Shown: positions 38,594-48,510 of the stretch, piece by piece
Layout: each line of letters starts with the position of its first letter
Position numbering within the stretch: the first letter of the stretch is position 1
Origin: an uncultured Methylococcaceae bacterium
Lineage (GTDB): Bacteria > Pseudomonadota > Gammaproteobacteria > Methylococcales > Methylomonadaceae
DNA: 64,000 bases
Reading direction: 5' to 3'
Assembly: GCA_903863905.1 (NCBI GenBank)
Contig: CAIPDT010000094.1
Span: forward strand, 1-64,000
The notes under the pieces: model-generated
Databases searched by the model: none
What the model saw: the letters and a program-made list of their open reading frames with translations, nothing else
Told to the model about the DNA's origin: nothing
Program-made: the position numbers and the translations under genes

Positions 38594-39334
38594 ATGACTA
38601 AACTTGCAATTATTGGTGGTACTGGGCTCACTCAATTGAGTGGTTTAACGATCATAAAGAGAGATAAAATTGACACCCCTTATGGTGCGCCTTCTGCTGA
38701 TTTTATGACGGGTGAACTAAACCAAAAAGAAGTGGTCTTTTTAGCCAGACATGGTAATCCCCATACGCTTGCACCACATAAAATCAATTATCGGGCTAAT
38801 ATCTGGGGCCTTAAACAATTAGGTGTAGAACAGATTATTGCTGTAGCCGCAGTGGGTGGTATTACCCACGCCATGGTGCCGGCACATATTGCGATTCCTG
38901 ATCAAATTATCGATTACAGTTATGGTCGTAAACATACTTTTTTTGAGGATGAGAACTATCCCGTTACCCATGTAGACTTTAGTTATCCTTACAGTCAAAC
39001 CTTACGGAATGCCTTAATATTAGCGGCAACTAAAGCACATATTGCGATTACCCCGATAGGCACTTATGGCTGTACCCAAGGGCCGCGCTTAGAATCATCC
39101 GCAGAAATTAAACGTATGGAACAAGATGGCTGTGATGTCGTAGGAATGACCGGAATGCCTGAAGCCGCCCTAGCTAGAGAATTAGACATTGACTATGCCG
39201 CTATTTCAGTAATTGCGAACTGGGCAGCGGGTAAATCAGATGGTGAAATTACCATGGCTGACATTGAGCACAACCTCCATCTAGGTATGGCGAACATGGC
39301 TTTAATTCTTAATGCCTTCATTAGCGAAAATTAA
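38594..39334 (+). CDS. S-methyl-5'-thioadenosine/-thioinosine phosphorylase family
   Basis: AIIGGTGLTQL; ARHGNPHTLAPHKINYRANIWGLKQLGV; TYGCTQGPRLESSAEI; VVGMTGMPEAALARELDIDYAAI. Confidence 0.92.
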   Translation: MTKLAIIGGTGLTQLSGLTIIKRDKIDTPYGAPSADFMTGELNQKEVVFLARHGNPHTLAPHKINYRANIWGLKQLGVEQIIAVAAVGGITHAMVPAHIAIPDQIIDYSYGRKHTFFEDENYPVTHVDFSYPYSQTLRNALILAATKAHIAITPIGTYGCTQGPRLESSAEIKRMEQDGCDVVGMTGMPEAALARELDIDYAAISVIANWAAGKSDGEITMADIEHNLHLGMANMALILNAFISEN

Positions 39335-39363
39335 CTGAGGCTTAACCTGCCCTAGGAGTCAAA

Positions 39364-41145
39364 ATGACAGCCTTTATTCAACACCTTATCGAACAAAACC
39401 GCTATCAGTCTACCCATTTATTAGCGATTCTTAGGGCCGTTCAAGCACAGTATTTTTATATCCCGCATGAGGCTATTGAACAAATAGCACAGCAGTTAGA
39501 CATACCTCGCACTCAGATTATTGGGGTGATTGAGTTCTATAGTTTTTTACATTTATCACCTCGCGGTCAGTATGATCTATTGATCAGTGATTCGATTACG
39601 GATCACCTGTTAGGCAAGCATGAAATAACCGCTTATCTGGAACAACAATTACACGTTAAATTGGGTGAAGTTAGAGCCGATGGCGTGGTTAGTTTAGCTA
39701 ATACGTCGTGTACCGGCTTGTGTGACCAAGGCCCTGCGGGTTTAGTCAATGGCTATGCCCTACCCCATTTAGATAAAGCTAAAGTTGATCAGATCACCGC
39801 TTTAATCAATCTACAAATCCCCTTGGATGCTTGGCCCCAAGACCTCTTTTATGTGGAAGATAACCTTATTAAAGCGGGCCTATTATTAAGCGCCCCAATT
39901 GCCTTAGGCGAAGCTTTACAAGCTGCGTTTAACCGAGGCTTACCCGAAACCTTGTCTGAACTTGATAGCTCTGGTTTACGGGGTCGGGGCGGTGCGGGCT
40001 TTAAGACTGCGACAAAATGGAAGTTCTGTGCAGAAGAAGCCAATGCCGATCGAATTGTAGTCTGTAATGCTGATGAGGGGGAACCGGGTACCTTTAAAGA
40101 TCGGGTGTTATTAAATACGTATGCACATCAAGTTTTTGAAGGCATGACCTTATGTGCCGCCTTGATTGGTGCAAAGCAAGGTTTCTTATATTTACGTGGA
40201 GAATATTGTCATCTGCATGAAAAACTAATAGCCATCCTTGCTGAGCGCCGACAAGCGGGGCTTTTAGGTACTCAAATTCTGGGCGCGGACTTTACCTTTG
40301 ATATTGAAATCTGTTTAGGTGCTGGCGCTTATATTTGTGGTGAGGAGTCGGCGTTAATTGAATCCCTAGAAGGTAAAATGGGCATTCCGCGTAATCGCCC
40401 CCCTTATCCCGTCACACAAGGCTATTTAGGCAAGCCGACCGTGGTTAATAATGTAGAAACCTTTATGGCGGCGGCTCGTATTGCGGTTAATGGTGGTGCA
40501 TGGTTTGCTAACATCGGCACGGATACATCTAAAGGTAGTAAAATCCTCAGTATTTGTGGTGACTGTACTCAGCCTGGTATTTATGAAGTCCCCTTTGGCA
40601 CCTCTATACAAAGTATTTTAGATGACTGTGGTGCGACTGATGTTTTAGGTGTGCAAATTGGTGGGCCCTCAGGTACATTTATTTCTAATAATGAGTTTGA
40701 TCGACTCATTGCCTTTGAAGATTTAGCCACGGGTGGCTCGTTTATTATCTTTAATCAGCACCGCAATATTCTTGATATTGTGAATAACTTCACCCATTTC
40801 TTTGCGCATGAAAGTTGTGGCTTTTGTACTCCGTGTCGAGTGGGTACGTCTTTATTAAAGAACCAATTGGATAAAATTATCAATGGTCATGGCTCTGCGG
40901 GGGATGTGGTGGCTTTAGAAGAGCTCTGCCAAGTCATTAAAAAACAGAGCCATTGTGGCTTAGGTCAAACAGCCGCTAATCCTATCCTAACTACTTTAGA
41001 GCGTTACCCTGAATTGTATCAAGCCCAGTTAAAAAAGATCAGTTATGAACCCGGTTTTGATTTAGATGCGGCCTTAGAAACCGCGAGGCGTTTAGCTAAT
41101 CGAGATGATGCTGGTGCGCATTTAGCCCAAATTGAGGAATCATGA
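39364..41145 (+). CDS. hoxF: NAD-reducing [NiFe] hydrogenase diaphorase subunit HoxF with fused NuoE-like N-terminus
   Basis: GLRGRGGAGFKTATKWKFC; CNADEGEPGTFKDR; GAGAYICGEESALIESLEG; ESCGFCTPCRVGT; followed by hoxU, hoxY, hoxH. Confidence 0.93.
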   Translation: MTAFIQHLIEQNRYQSTHLLAILRAVQAQYFYIPHEAIEQIAQQLDIPRTQIIGVIEFYSFLHLSPRGQYDLLISDSITDHLLGKHEITAYLEQQLHVKLGEVRADGVVSLANTSCTGLCDQGPAGLVNGYALPHLDKAKVDQITALINLQIPLDAWPQDLFYVEDNLIKAGLLLSAPIALGEALQAAFNRGLPETLSELDSSGLRGRGGAGFKTATKWKFCAEEANADRIVVCNADEGEPGTFKDRVLLNTYAHQVFEGMTLCAALIGAKQGFLYLRGEYCHLHEKLIAILAERRQAGLLGTQILGADFTFDIEICLGAGAYICGEESALIESLEGKMGIPRNRPPYPVTQGYLGKPTVVNNVETFMAAARIAVNGGAWFANIGTDTSKGSKILSICGDCTQPGIYEVPFGTSIQSILDDCGATDVLGVQIGGPSGTFISNNEFDRLIAFEDLATGGSFIIFNQHRNILDIVNNFTHFFAHESCGFCTPCRVGTSLLKNQLDKIINGHGSAGDVVALEELCQVIKKQSHCGLGQTAANPILTTLERYPELYQAQLKKISYEPGFDLDAALETARRLANRDDAGAHLAQIEES

Positions 41146-41864
41146 TGAACAAAACAATCACGATTGATGGTCAGGTTGTTCCCTTTAAGGACGGCCAAAC
41201 TATCATGGAAGCCGCGACCGAGGCAGGTGTTTATATCCCGCATTTATGTCACCATCCAGAATTTACGCCACATGGCAGTTGTAAACTGTGTACCGTTAAT
41301 GTCAATGGCCGTACCTGTTCTGCTTGCACCTTTCCAGCCATGGAAGGTCAACAGATTCTTAATGATGCTAAAGAGCTGAATGAGGATCGTAAGAAAATCA
41401 CTCAAATGCTGTTTGTTGAAGGCAATCACTTCTGCCCTTCGTGTGAAAAAACCGGCAATTGCCAATTACAAGCGGTGGCGTATCATCTTAATATGCTGGA
41501 TGATCACTTCCCGTTATTTTACCCACATCGTGAACTAGACGCCTCTCATGCTGAGGTTCTGATTGATCATAACCGCTGTATTTTTTGTACCTTATGTGTC
41601 AGAGCCAGCCAGGAAAAAGATGGTAAAGAGGTGTTTGCTATCAGTGGTCGGGGTATTAATAAACATCTCATTGTAAATGCTGAATCCGGCTTATTAAAAG
41701 ATTCAAACTTAGAAGTCACCGATCAGGCGGCGCATATTTGCCCAACCGGTGCCATTCTTATCAAACATACGGCTTATCAAGTTCCCATTGGTGAACGTCT
41801 TTACGATCATAACCAAATTGATCAAGTATCACTTAATAGGGAGAAACTTCAAGATGAGCAATAA
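41142..41864 (+). CDS. hoxU: NAD-reducing hydrogenase subunit HoxU
   Basis: HLCHHPEFTPHGSCKLCTVNVNGRTCSAC; HFCPSCEKTGNCQLQ; CIFCTLCVRAS. Confidence 0.94.
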   Translation: MMNKTITIDGQVVPFKDGQTIMEAATEAGVYIPHLCHHPEFTPHGSCKLCTVNVNGRTCSACTFPAMEGQQILNDAKELNEDRKKITQMLFVEGNHFCPSCEKTGNCQLQAVAYHLNMLDDHFPLFYPHRELDASHAEVLIDHNRCIFCTLCVRASQEKDGKEVFAISGRGINKHLIVNAESGLLKDSNLEVTDQAAHICPTGAILIKHTAYQVPIGERLYDHNQIDQVSLNREKLQDEQ

Positions 41865-42393
41865 AATAAGGGTCGCCACCACCTCTCTCGCCGGTTGCTT
41901 TGGCTGTCACATGTCTTTTCTTGATATTGATGAACGGATATTACAATTGATTGAGTTGGTTGAATTTGATCGCTCGCCCATTACTGATATTGAACATTGC
42001 AGTAATTGCGATATTGGTTTAATTGAAGGCGGCGTCTGTAACTCTGAGAATGTGCATGTGTTACGGGAGTTTAGAAAGAACTGTAAAATCCTAGTGGCCG
42101 TGGGCGCCTGTGCCATTAATGGGGGGTTACCCGCCATGAGAAACTTTATTCCTCTCGAAGACTGTCTTAAAGAAGCTTATATCGACGGTATTGGCGTTGA
42201 GAATGCACAAATCCCCAATGACCCTGAACTACCTTTACTTTTAGATAAGGTGCGCCCCATTCATGAGGTTGTTAAGATCGATTATTTCTTACCCGGTTGC
42301 CCGCCTTCGGCTGATGTGTTTTGGAAGTTTTTAACAGATCTATTAGAAGGTCGCGAACCGTCATTACCGTATGAACTGGTTCATTACGACTAA
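41854..42393 (+). CDS. hoxY: NAD-reducing hydrogenase small subunit HoxY
   Basis: TTSLAGCFGCHMSFLDIDERI; VAVGACAINGGLPAMRN; FLPGCPPSADVFW; ATG at 41854 overlapping the hoxU end. Confidence 0.95.
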   Translation: MSNKIRVATTSLAGCFGCHMSFLDIDERILQLIELVEFDRSPITDIEHCSNCDIGLIEGGVCNSENVHVLREFRKNCKILVAVGACAINGGLPAMRNFIPLEDCLKEAYIDGIGVENAQIPNDPELPLLLDKVRPIHEVVKIDYFLPGCPPSADVFWKFLTDLLEGREPSLPYELVHYD

Positions 42394-42452
42394 GTCTTAC
42401 TCATGACGAATTTCAGCACGCCTGTTGTTCAAGCAAACTATAGAGAAATATC

Positions 42453-43955
42453 ATGTACGAACATTTAGAAACCGCCCAAAACCCAACTAATTTAAAACGT
42501 GTCGTTGTTGAACCCGTTTCTCGCGTCGAAGGTCATGGCAAAGTCACTTTGTTATTGGATGAAGATAATAAGGTTCAACAAGCGCGTTTACATATTGTGG
42601 AGTTTCGTGGCTTTGAACGCTTTATCCAAGGTCGACCTTATTGGGAACTGCCTACCTTAGTGCAACGTTTATGCGGTATTTGCCCTGTCAGTCATCACTT
42701 AGCGGCGGCTAAAGCCATTGATCAATTAGTCGGTATCGACCCGCATAATCTTCCAGTAGCCGCTGAAAAACTCAGACGCTTACTGCACTTTGGTCAAGTG
42801 TTTCAATCTCATGCCTTGCATTTCTTTCACTTATCCAGTCCTGACTTACTATTTGGCTTTGAAAGCGATATTAGTAAACGCTCCATTATTGCCGTGATTG
42901 GTGCTTACCCTGATTTAGCGGTACAGGGGGTGAAGATGCGCAAATACGGTCAAGAAGTGATTCGGATGATCTCAGGTAAGCGCGTGCATGGCACTAGTGC
43001 CGTTCCAGGTGGGATGAATAAAGCCTTAACCAAAGCAGAACGCGACTATTTATTACAAGATATTGAGCAGATGATTGAGTGGTCAGTGGCTTCAGTAGCA
43101 CTCATTAAAAAGGTACATTGTTCTAATCTACCTTTTTATGATGACTTTGGCACCATACGCACTAACTATTTAGGCTTAACCAAAGCTGATGGCGCTTTGG
43201 AACTGTATCACGGCGGCCTGAGGGCAAAGAATGCTGAAGGTGAAACGCTGATTGATCATGTCGATTATTGTCAGTATAACGATTATATTCATGAAGAAGT
43301 GCGTTCTTGGACTTACATGAAGTTTCCTTATTTGTTGTCCTTGGGCAAAGAAAACGGCTGGTATCGAGTGGGCCCGCTGGCAAGGGTCAATAACTGTGAT
43401 TTTATTAATACGCCTTTAGCGGAAGCAGCACGGGTTGATTTTAAAGCCCATACGCAAGAAACCATGGTACACAGCACCTTAGCGTTCCATTGGGCACGTT
43501 TAATTGAAACCCTACATTGTGCCGAAGGGATTAAAGACTTATTAAATGATCCTGATATCTTAAGCCATGACCTAGTCGCTACCGGCGAAAAACGTTATGA
43601 AGGTGTCGGAGTTATTGAAGCGCCGCGGGGTACTTTATTCCATCACTATCAAGTCGATGAGAATGATATCGTTACTAAAGCTAATTTGATTGTATCCACT
43701 ACCAGTAACAATCAAGCCATGAATGAATCGGTGCGACAAGTGGCTAATGAGTATTTATCGGGACAGGAACTGACTGAACCGTTACTTAATAATTTAGAAG
43801 TGGCTATTCGTGCTTACGATCCTTGCTTATCTTGTGCGACACATGCCATTGGTAAAATGCCGCTTCAGCTTGAGTTAGTCGATGCAAATGGTCAATTAAT
43901 TGATCAATTAGTGAAGCATGGTAATGGCGAGATTGAGCGAAACTTTCATGGTTAA
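42453..43955 (+). CDS. hoxH: NAD-reducing hydrogenase large subunit HoxH
   Basis: VEPVSRVEGHGKVTL; RLCGICPVSHHLAAAKA; C-terminal DPCLSCATHAIGKMPL with cleavable extension. Confidence 0.96.
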   Translation: MYEHLETAQNPTNLKRVVVEPVSRVEGHGKVTLLLDEDNKVQQARLHIVEFRGFERFIQGRPYWELPTLVQRLCGICPVSHHLAAAKAIDQLVGIDPHNLPVAAEKLRRLLHFGQVFQSHALHFFHLSSPDLLFGFESDISKRSIIAVIGAYPDLAVQGVKMRKYGQEVIRMISGKRVHGTSAVPGGMNKALTKAERDYLLQDIEQMIEWSVASVALIKKVHCSNLPFYDDFGTIRTNYLGLTKADGALELYHGGLRAKNAEGETLIDHVDYCQYNDYIHEEVRSWTYMKFPYLLSLGKENGWYRVGPLARVNNCDFINTPLAEAARVDFKAHTQETMVHSTLAFHWARLIETLHCAEGIKDLLNDPDILSHDLVATGEKRYEGVGVIEAPRGTLFHHYQVDENDIVTKANLIVSTTSNNQAMNESVRQVANEYLSGQELTEPLLNNLEVAIRAYDPCLSCATHAIGKMPLQLELVDANGQLIDQLVKHGNGEIERNFHG

Positions 43956-44424
43956 ACCCGTTCTTGTCTTTGGTTATGGTAACTTAAGTCGGGGGGATGA
44001 CGCTTTGGGACCACTCGTCTTAGAGTACCTTGAGGCGGAGTGTAAATTAGATCAAATTGACTTGCTCTGTGACTTTCAACTCCAAATTGAACATGCCTTA
44101 GATCTGGTAGGTAGGGAGTTAATCATTTTTGTGGATGCTTCAGTGGCCTGTAAAGCTTCTTTTCACTTTAATGTACTGACACCGATACAAGATCTGAGTT
44201 ACACGACACACGCAATGAGTCCTAATGCCTTATTAGCTGTTTATCAAAGTATTAAAGCAGTGCCTCCGCCTCCCAGTTTTTTACTGAGTATTCAGGCAGA
44301 GAAATTTGAATTAGGTGACGATTTAAGTGCTAAGGCTCAAGCGAATCTGCTTGAAGCCTGTGTCTTTGCAGCACAACGGTTAGAAGAGCCTTCTTTACCC
44401 TTATGGCTTGATCACGTTTGTTAA
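43948..44424 (+). CDS. hoxW: Hydrogenase maturation endopeptidase (HoxW-like)
   Basis: VLVFGYGNLSRGDDALGPLVLEYLE; SPNALLAVYQSI; overlaps hoxH by 8 bp. Confidence 0.88.
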   Translation: MVKPVLVFGYGNLSRGDDALGPLVLEYLEAECKLDQIDLLCDFQLQIEHALDLVGRELIIFVDASVACKASFHFNVLTPIQDLSYTTHAMSPNALLAVYQSIKAVPPPPSFLLSIQAEKFELGDDLSAKAQANLLEACVFAAQRLEEPSLPLWLDHVC

Positions 44425-44441
44425 AACCTCCACGTTACACT

Positions 44442-45134
44442 ATGATAAAAACAGCACTCACTATACTACTTACCTTGTTTAGCCTTAATGCACTGGCCAA
44501 TGATTTTGAAGAAGGCTTTCATGCCGCCGAAAAAGGTCATTATCAAAAAGCCATTCCTCTGCTTAAAAAAGCGGCTAAAGAAGGTCACAGCTTAGCCCAT
44601 GTGGTTTTAGGATTAATGTATGTGAACGGTAAAGGCGTCGATAAAAACTTTAAAGAAGCCTTCCATTGGTTCGAAATAGCGGCACATAAAAAAGATCCTG
44701 ACGGGCAATATAATCTGGCTAAACTCTATGACAAGGGTCAAGGGGTTAAGAAAAATACCAAAGAAGCCGCAAAATGGTATGAGTTAGCGGCGCATCAAGA
44801 GGTTGTCGATGCCCAATTAAGAATAGGCGTGATGTATCAATTAGGTGAAGGTGTTAAACAAAGCTACACTACGGCCAATAATTGGTATGAATTAGCCGCT
44901 GAAAAGGGAGATAAAGATGCACAATTGATGCTGGGATTGGCACATTGGTCAGGGCATGGCGTTAAAGAAGATGCCGTCAAAGGCTATATGTGGGCACAAA
45001 TTGCGGCTAACAAAGGGAGTCAAGAAGCTGAAAAAGAACTATCCGGCATGGACATAAAAATAACGCCTGCACAGAAGAAGGACGCTGTAGAGTTAGCTAA
45101 GAAATGCACGCAACACGCGTTTAAACATTGCTAG
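44442..45134 (+). CDS. Sel1-like repeat protein with signal peptide
   Basis: Repeats such as AHVVLGLMYVNGKGVDKNFKEAFHWFEIAAHK and AQLMLGLAHWSGHGVKEDAVKGYMW; signal peptide MIKTALTILLTLFSLNALA. Confidence 0.92.
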   Translation: MIKTALTILLTLFSLNALANDFEEGFHAAEKGHYQKAIPLLKKAAKEGHSLAHVVLGLMYVNGKGVDKNFKEAFHWFEIAAHKKDPDGQYNLAKLYDKGQGVKKNTKEAAKWYELAAHQEVVDAQLRIGVMYQLGEGVKQSYTTANNWYELAAEKGDKDAQLMLGLAHWSGHGVKEDAVKGYMWAQIAANKGSQEAEKELSGMDIKITPAQKKDAVELAKKCTQHAFKHC

Positions 45135-45203
45135 ACTTGCCCCTCTTATTTAGAACCCTTATGGTTTTTTTAAGCGGTCGCCCACTATCTTTAAGGGCTA
45201 CGA

Positions 45204-45953
45204 GTGAAATATATAATACTTGTTATTAGCCTACTGAGTAGTCTTTACTCCGATATTACCTTAGCAAAAGACACATCAGCATCAAAATCAGACCTGAAGA
45301 AATCAAAAATCAAACCTGCTTCAGCAAACAGTGGTACATGGTCGCATAATGCTGACGCGGATGACCATGGCACATGGACATTTAATACAGAAACCGATAT
45401 CTATCGTCTGGGTACTTACCAAAATATAGCGGGCAGTTATGCTGATCCCAATGGTTGGAGTGTGAGTTTGTCATTACTCAATACCCAAATTTTAGGGGCT
45501 AACAACCTCTTTCAAGGCGATACTTTTATCAATGTAGCTAAATCTTTTACTATAAGTGATACGCTGTCAATATCAATTGGCTCACTGAACGGAGTTGCGT
45601 TAACTAATATCCATCCTCAAGTCTGGTACGATTATACCTACAGTGATACGCAATACAACGTGACCCCTTCGCTAATGATTCACCTAGGCCCTTACCTCGC
45701 TAATGCGGCTTTAACGGGAACCACAAGACAGGTTGGTTTTCTGACTGGCGCAGAGATCACCTTCATACCCAATAAATTAGCCCTGCAAATGGATTATATC
45801 AGTGGTCGGCAAGCACTCTCGGGGGCGACAGTTAATTTATTGTTTAACTTCACCCCAAGTTACCAAATGTATACTGGGGTGTATGTCCCTGAACAAAATA
45901 GTGGTTATGAGTTTTCTGGTATCGTTGGCTTTAATTACGCAACCGCTCATTAG
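45204..45953 (+). CDS. Hypothetical secreted/outer-membrane protein (beta-rich)
   Basis: Signal peptide ...DITLA; alternating beta-strand-like C-terminal sequence; no family recognised. Confidence 0.7.
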   Translation: MKYIILVISLLSSLYSDITLAKDTSASKSDLKKSKIKPASANSGTWSHNADADDHGTWTFNTETDIYRLGTYQNIAGSYADPNGWSVSLSLLNTQILGANNLFQGDTFINVAKSFTISDTLSISIGSLNGVALTNIHPQVWYDYTYSDTQYNVTPSLMIHLGPYLANAALTGTTRQVGFLTGAEITFIPNKLALQMDYISGRQALSGATVNLLFNFTPSYQMYTGVYVPEQNSGYEFSGIVGFNYATAH

Positions 45954-46002
45954 ACGCCTATTAAAAGCCTCTTTAAGCTATTAAGCTCATTGTAGATAGG
46001 CA

Positions 46003-47028
46003 CTAATAAGGCAAAGCTTTTTCACAGGATTGTTGCTTGGTGATGCATTGATATCGTTGTATTGATTTTTTATAAACACCGGCAATACAAGCCACATCGG
46101 TCCCGCACGCGTATTTATATTTAATTGATTCTTTCCAAACATCTTTTGTAGCGAGCGGATTAAGCTCTTTAGCACTCTTATAAATCGACATATTCTGTAT
46201 ATCTAAAGTGACTAAAGATGGTTGAGCACAAATAGTAACATCCGTTGCTTTATTGGCTTGCGTACAATCAAAACTCGGTGACAATTGAGTTTTAGGTGTT
46301 GTAAGTGGAGCTGAATCAGGTACTACACTCTGTGCAGCATTTGCTATCGGTTTAACAGGTTGAACTTCAATGACCTTTGACTTTGTTATTATTGGCTCAG
46401 GACGCTGAACAGTCGTTTGACGTTGAGCTTGAGGTTGACGTTGATGTTGAGCTTGAGCTTGAGGTTGAACCTCATTAGCATCCAAAGTAGACATTAATAA
46501 AACAGCGGTGACCATTTCATCTAATAATTGCTCCCACTGAGTCCCTTCAAACCCAACTGAAACAGTTGTAATATCTTTTGACGATTTAACTGAATAATTC
46601 ACTTTTTGAGTGAACGCATTCAGATGATTTTCAATATTTAATTGTTTTGCGAAATCAATAATTTTTGATTGATGTTGAATACGTCGAGTCAAATCCACGT
46701 CATCTAACAGAGGTGGTGGGACGGTGATCTTAAGTTGAGCTTCACAAACTACGGCCTGTGTCTCTTGAATACGCTTAATAAACTTAATATGATCAACCTC
46801 GATATTAATAAGTGCTAAAGTTGCTTTAATCTTATCTAAACCAAATAATGCGGGCCCATCAAAGAATTCATCTCGTTTTTTATGGGTTAACTTGAGCGTA
46901 TTTTCAGTTAATATATTATGAATACTGGTTTGAACTTCTGGCGATGAGCACTGCTCATCTTCGGAATTGCATCCTGATAAAAATATACAAATAAACAATA
47001 AACTGACAGCGTATTTGCTAATCATCAT
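46003..47028 (-). CDS. Lipoprotein with Q/A/P/R-rich linker and LprI/DUF1311-like C-terminus
   Basis: FLSGC lipobox; linker QPQAQAQHQRQPQAQRQ; C-term SFDCTQANKATDVTICAQPSLVTLDIQNMSIYKSAKE. Confidence 0.7.
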   Translation of the reverse strand: MMISKYAVSLLFICIFLSGCNSEDEQCSSPEVQTSIHNILTENTLKLTHKKRDEFFDGPALFGLDKIKATLALINIEVDHIKFIKRIQETQAVVCEAQLKITVPPPLLDDVDLTRRIQHQSKIIDFAKQLNIENHLNAFTQKVNYSVKSSKDITTVSVGFEGTQWEQLLDEMVTAVLLMSTLDANEVQPQAQAQHQRQPQAQRQTTVQRPEPIITKSKVIEVQPVKPIANAAQSVVPDSAPLTTPKTQLSPSFDCTQANKATDVTICAQPSLVTLDIQNMSIYKSAKELNPLATKDVWKESIKYKYACGTDVACIAGVYKKSIQRYQCITKQQSCEKALPY

Positions 47029-47160
47029 GTTAAGAACGGATAGGGAAGATATGAACAATAAAGATAAACCATTAAAACTACCTTTATCTAATTAACGATT
47101 AATATTTGAAATAGGGTAACGCCTTTATAATAATTTGTAAGTTATTTAATAACGTACCAT

Positions 47161-47952
47161 TTACTCTCTTAGTTTATTCACGCAAAAATCTCTTAAAGAC
47201 ATTGCCATTTCATCGCCTTGATCACTCGCGAGCTGTGCCCATTTTAGAGCTTTAGAAAGGTCTTGTTTTACACCTAAACCTTGTACGAACATATACGCCA
47301 AATTATATTGAGCATTAACATCGCCTTGATCAGCCGCTAATAAATACAATTTTTTAGCCTCTTTATAATCCTGCTGCACCCCTAAACCTTCTTCATACAT
47401 ACTGCCCAACAAGCCCTGTGCATAAGCATCCCCTTGTTCAGCCGCCTGACGATACCAATAAACACTTTTTGTGAAATTTTGCTCTGGCCCCTGTCCATTG
47501 GCGTACAACTGACCTAAATTATATTGAGCATGAGCATGTCCTTGCACGGCAGCCAAATGATACCAGTGATAAGATAATCTATAATCTTGTTCTACACCTT
47601 CACCATTAGCGTATAAATGACCCAAATTAAATTGTGCGTGTGCATAGCCCTTGTTAGTAGCTAATAAATACCATTTAATAGCCTCATTTACATCCGCTTG
47701 TACGCCAAAGCCTTGATCATAAATCCAACCAACACTATTTTGTCCATAAGCACTACCGTTTTTCGCTGCCTTGCGATACCAAAAAAGGGCTTTCTGATAG
47801 TCTCTTTCTATTCCACTTCCATATAAGAACATATCACCTAATAAACATTGTGCTTTTATATCACCGTCATTAGCTTCTCTCAAGGTATTTTTATAAGAAA
47901 AAAACTGATTAATAAATGAAAGTAAACTTTTAAAAAGGGTTTTTTTTAACAT
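47161..47952 (-). CDS. Sel1-like repeat protein
   Basis: Several ~36-aa repeats, e.g. AQFNLGHLYANGEGVEQDYRLSYHWYHLAAVQGHAHAQYNLGQLYANGQGPEQ. Confidence 0.92.
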   Translation of the reverse strand: MLKKTLFKSLLSFINQFFSYKNTLREANDGDIKAQCLLGDMFLYGSGIERDYQKALFWYRKAAKNGSAYGQNSVGWIYDQGFGVQADVNEAIKWYLLATNKGYAHAQFNLGHLYANGEGVEQDYRLSYHWYHLAAVQGHAHAQYNLGQLYANGQGPEQNFTKSVYWYRQAAEQGDAYAQGLLGSMYEEGLGVQQDYKEAKKLYLLAADQGDVNAQYNLAYMFVQGLGVKQDLSKALKWAQLASDQGDEMAMSLRDFCVNKLRE

Positions 47953-48510
47953 GTTTTCTGTTCTAATATGATAATCCTTAAGGTAGGATACGACAGATTC
48001 TCAATAAAAGAAATATTTTATAGTCGAGAGCTTGAGCTTTAAATAGCATTAAAATATATACATAATCAGAAAGTTAATTAAATATGTTAAAGTAAATTAA
48101 CAAGGATAATGTTACAAAAATGATTAATAGCCGCCACTAAAACCCTTAAAAAATCAACTGTAATATCCTCATAATAATCACATTAAGCAATACTGCAGAT
48201 ATTACAACATGTTAAGTTACCCTATGATCTAACTCATACCAACTATTAAAACAACTAGACTAAGGTGCCTTTATCTTCAAATGTCTTACCCTAAATATAC
48301 GGATAATGCTTTGTAAAAATTATTTATTAATTACTGTTGTTTTATCTCTTCCTACAAAAACAAATCGTGTTCAATCTTTCTAAAAAAAATAACCATATCA
48401 ACATATTCTACGGCAAGCTTTGCTTCAACATCGGACATAGATACTTACAAATTTATCAAACCCCGTGTAATAATTATATACACCTTACTTGACTGACTCT
48501 ACTCTTAACA

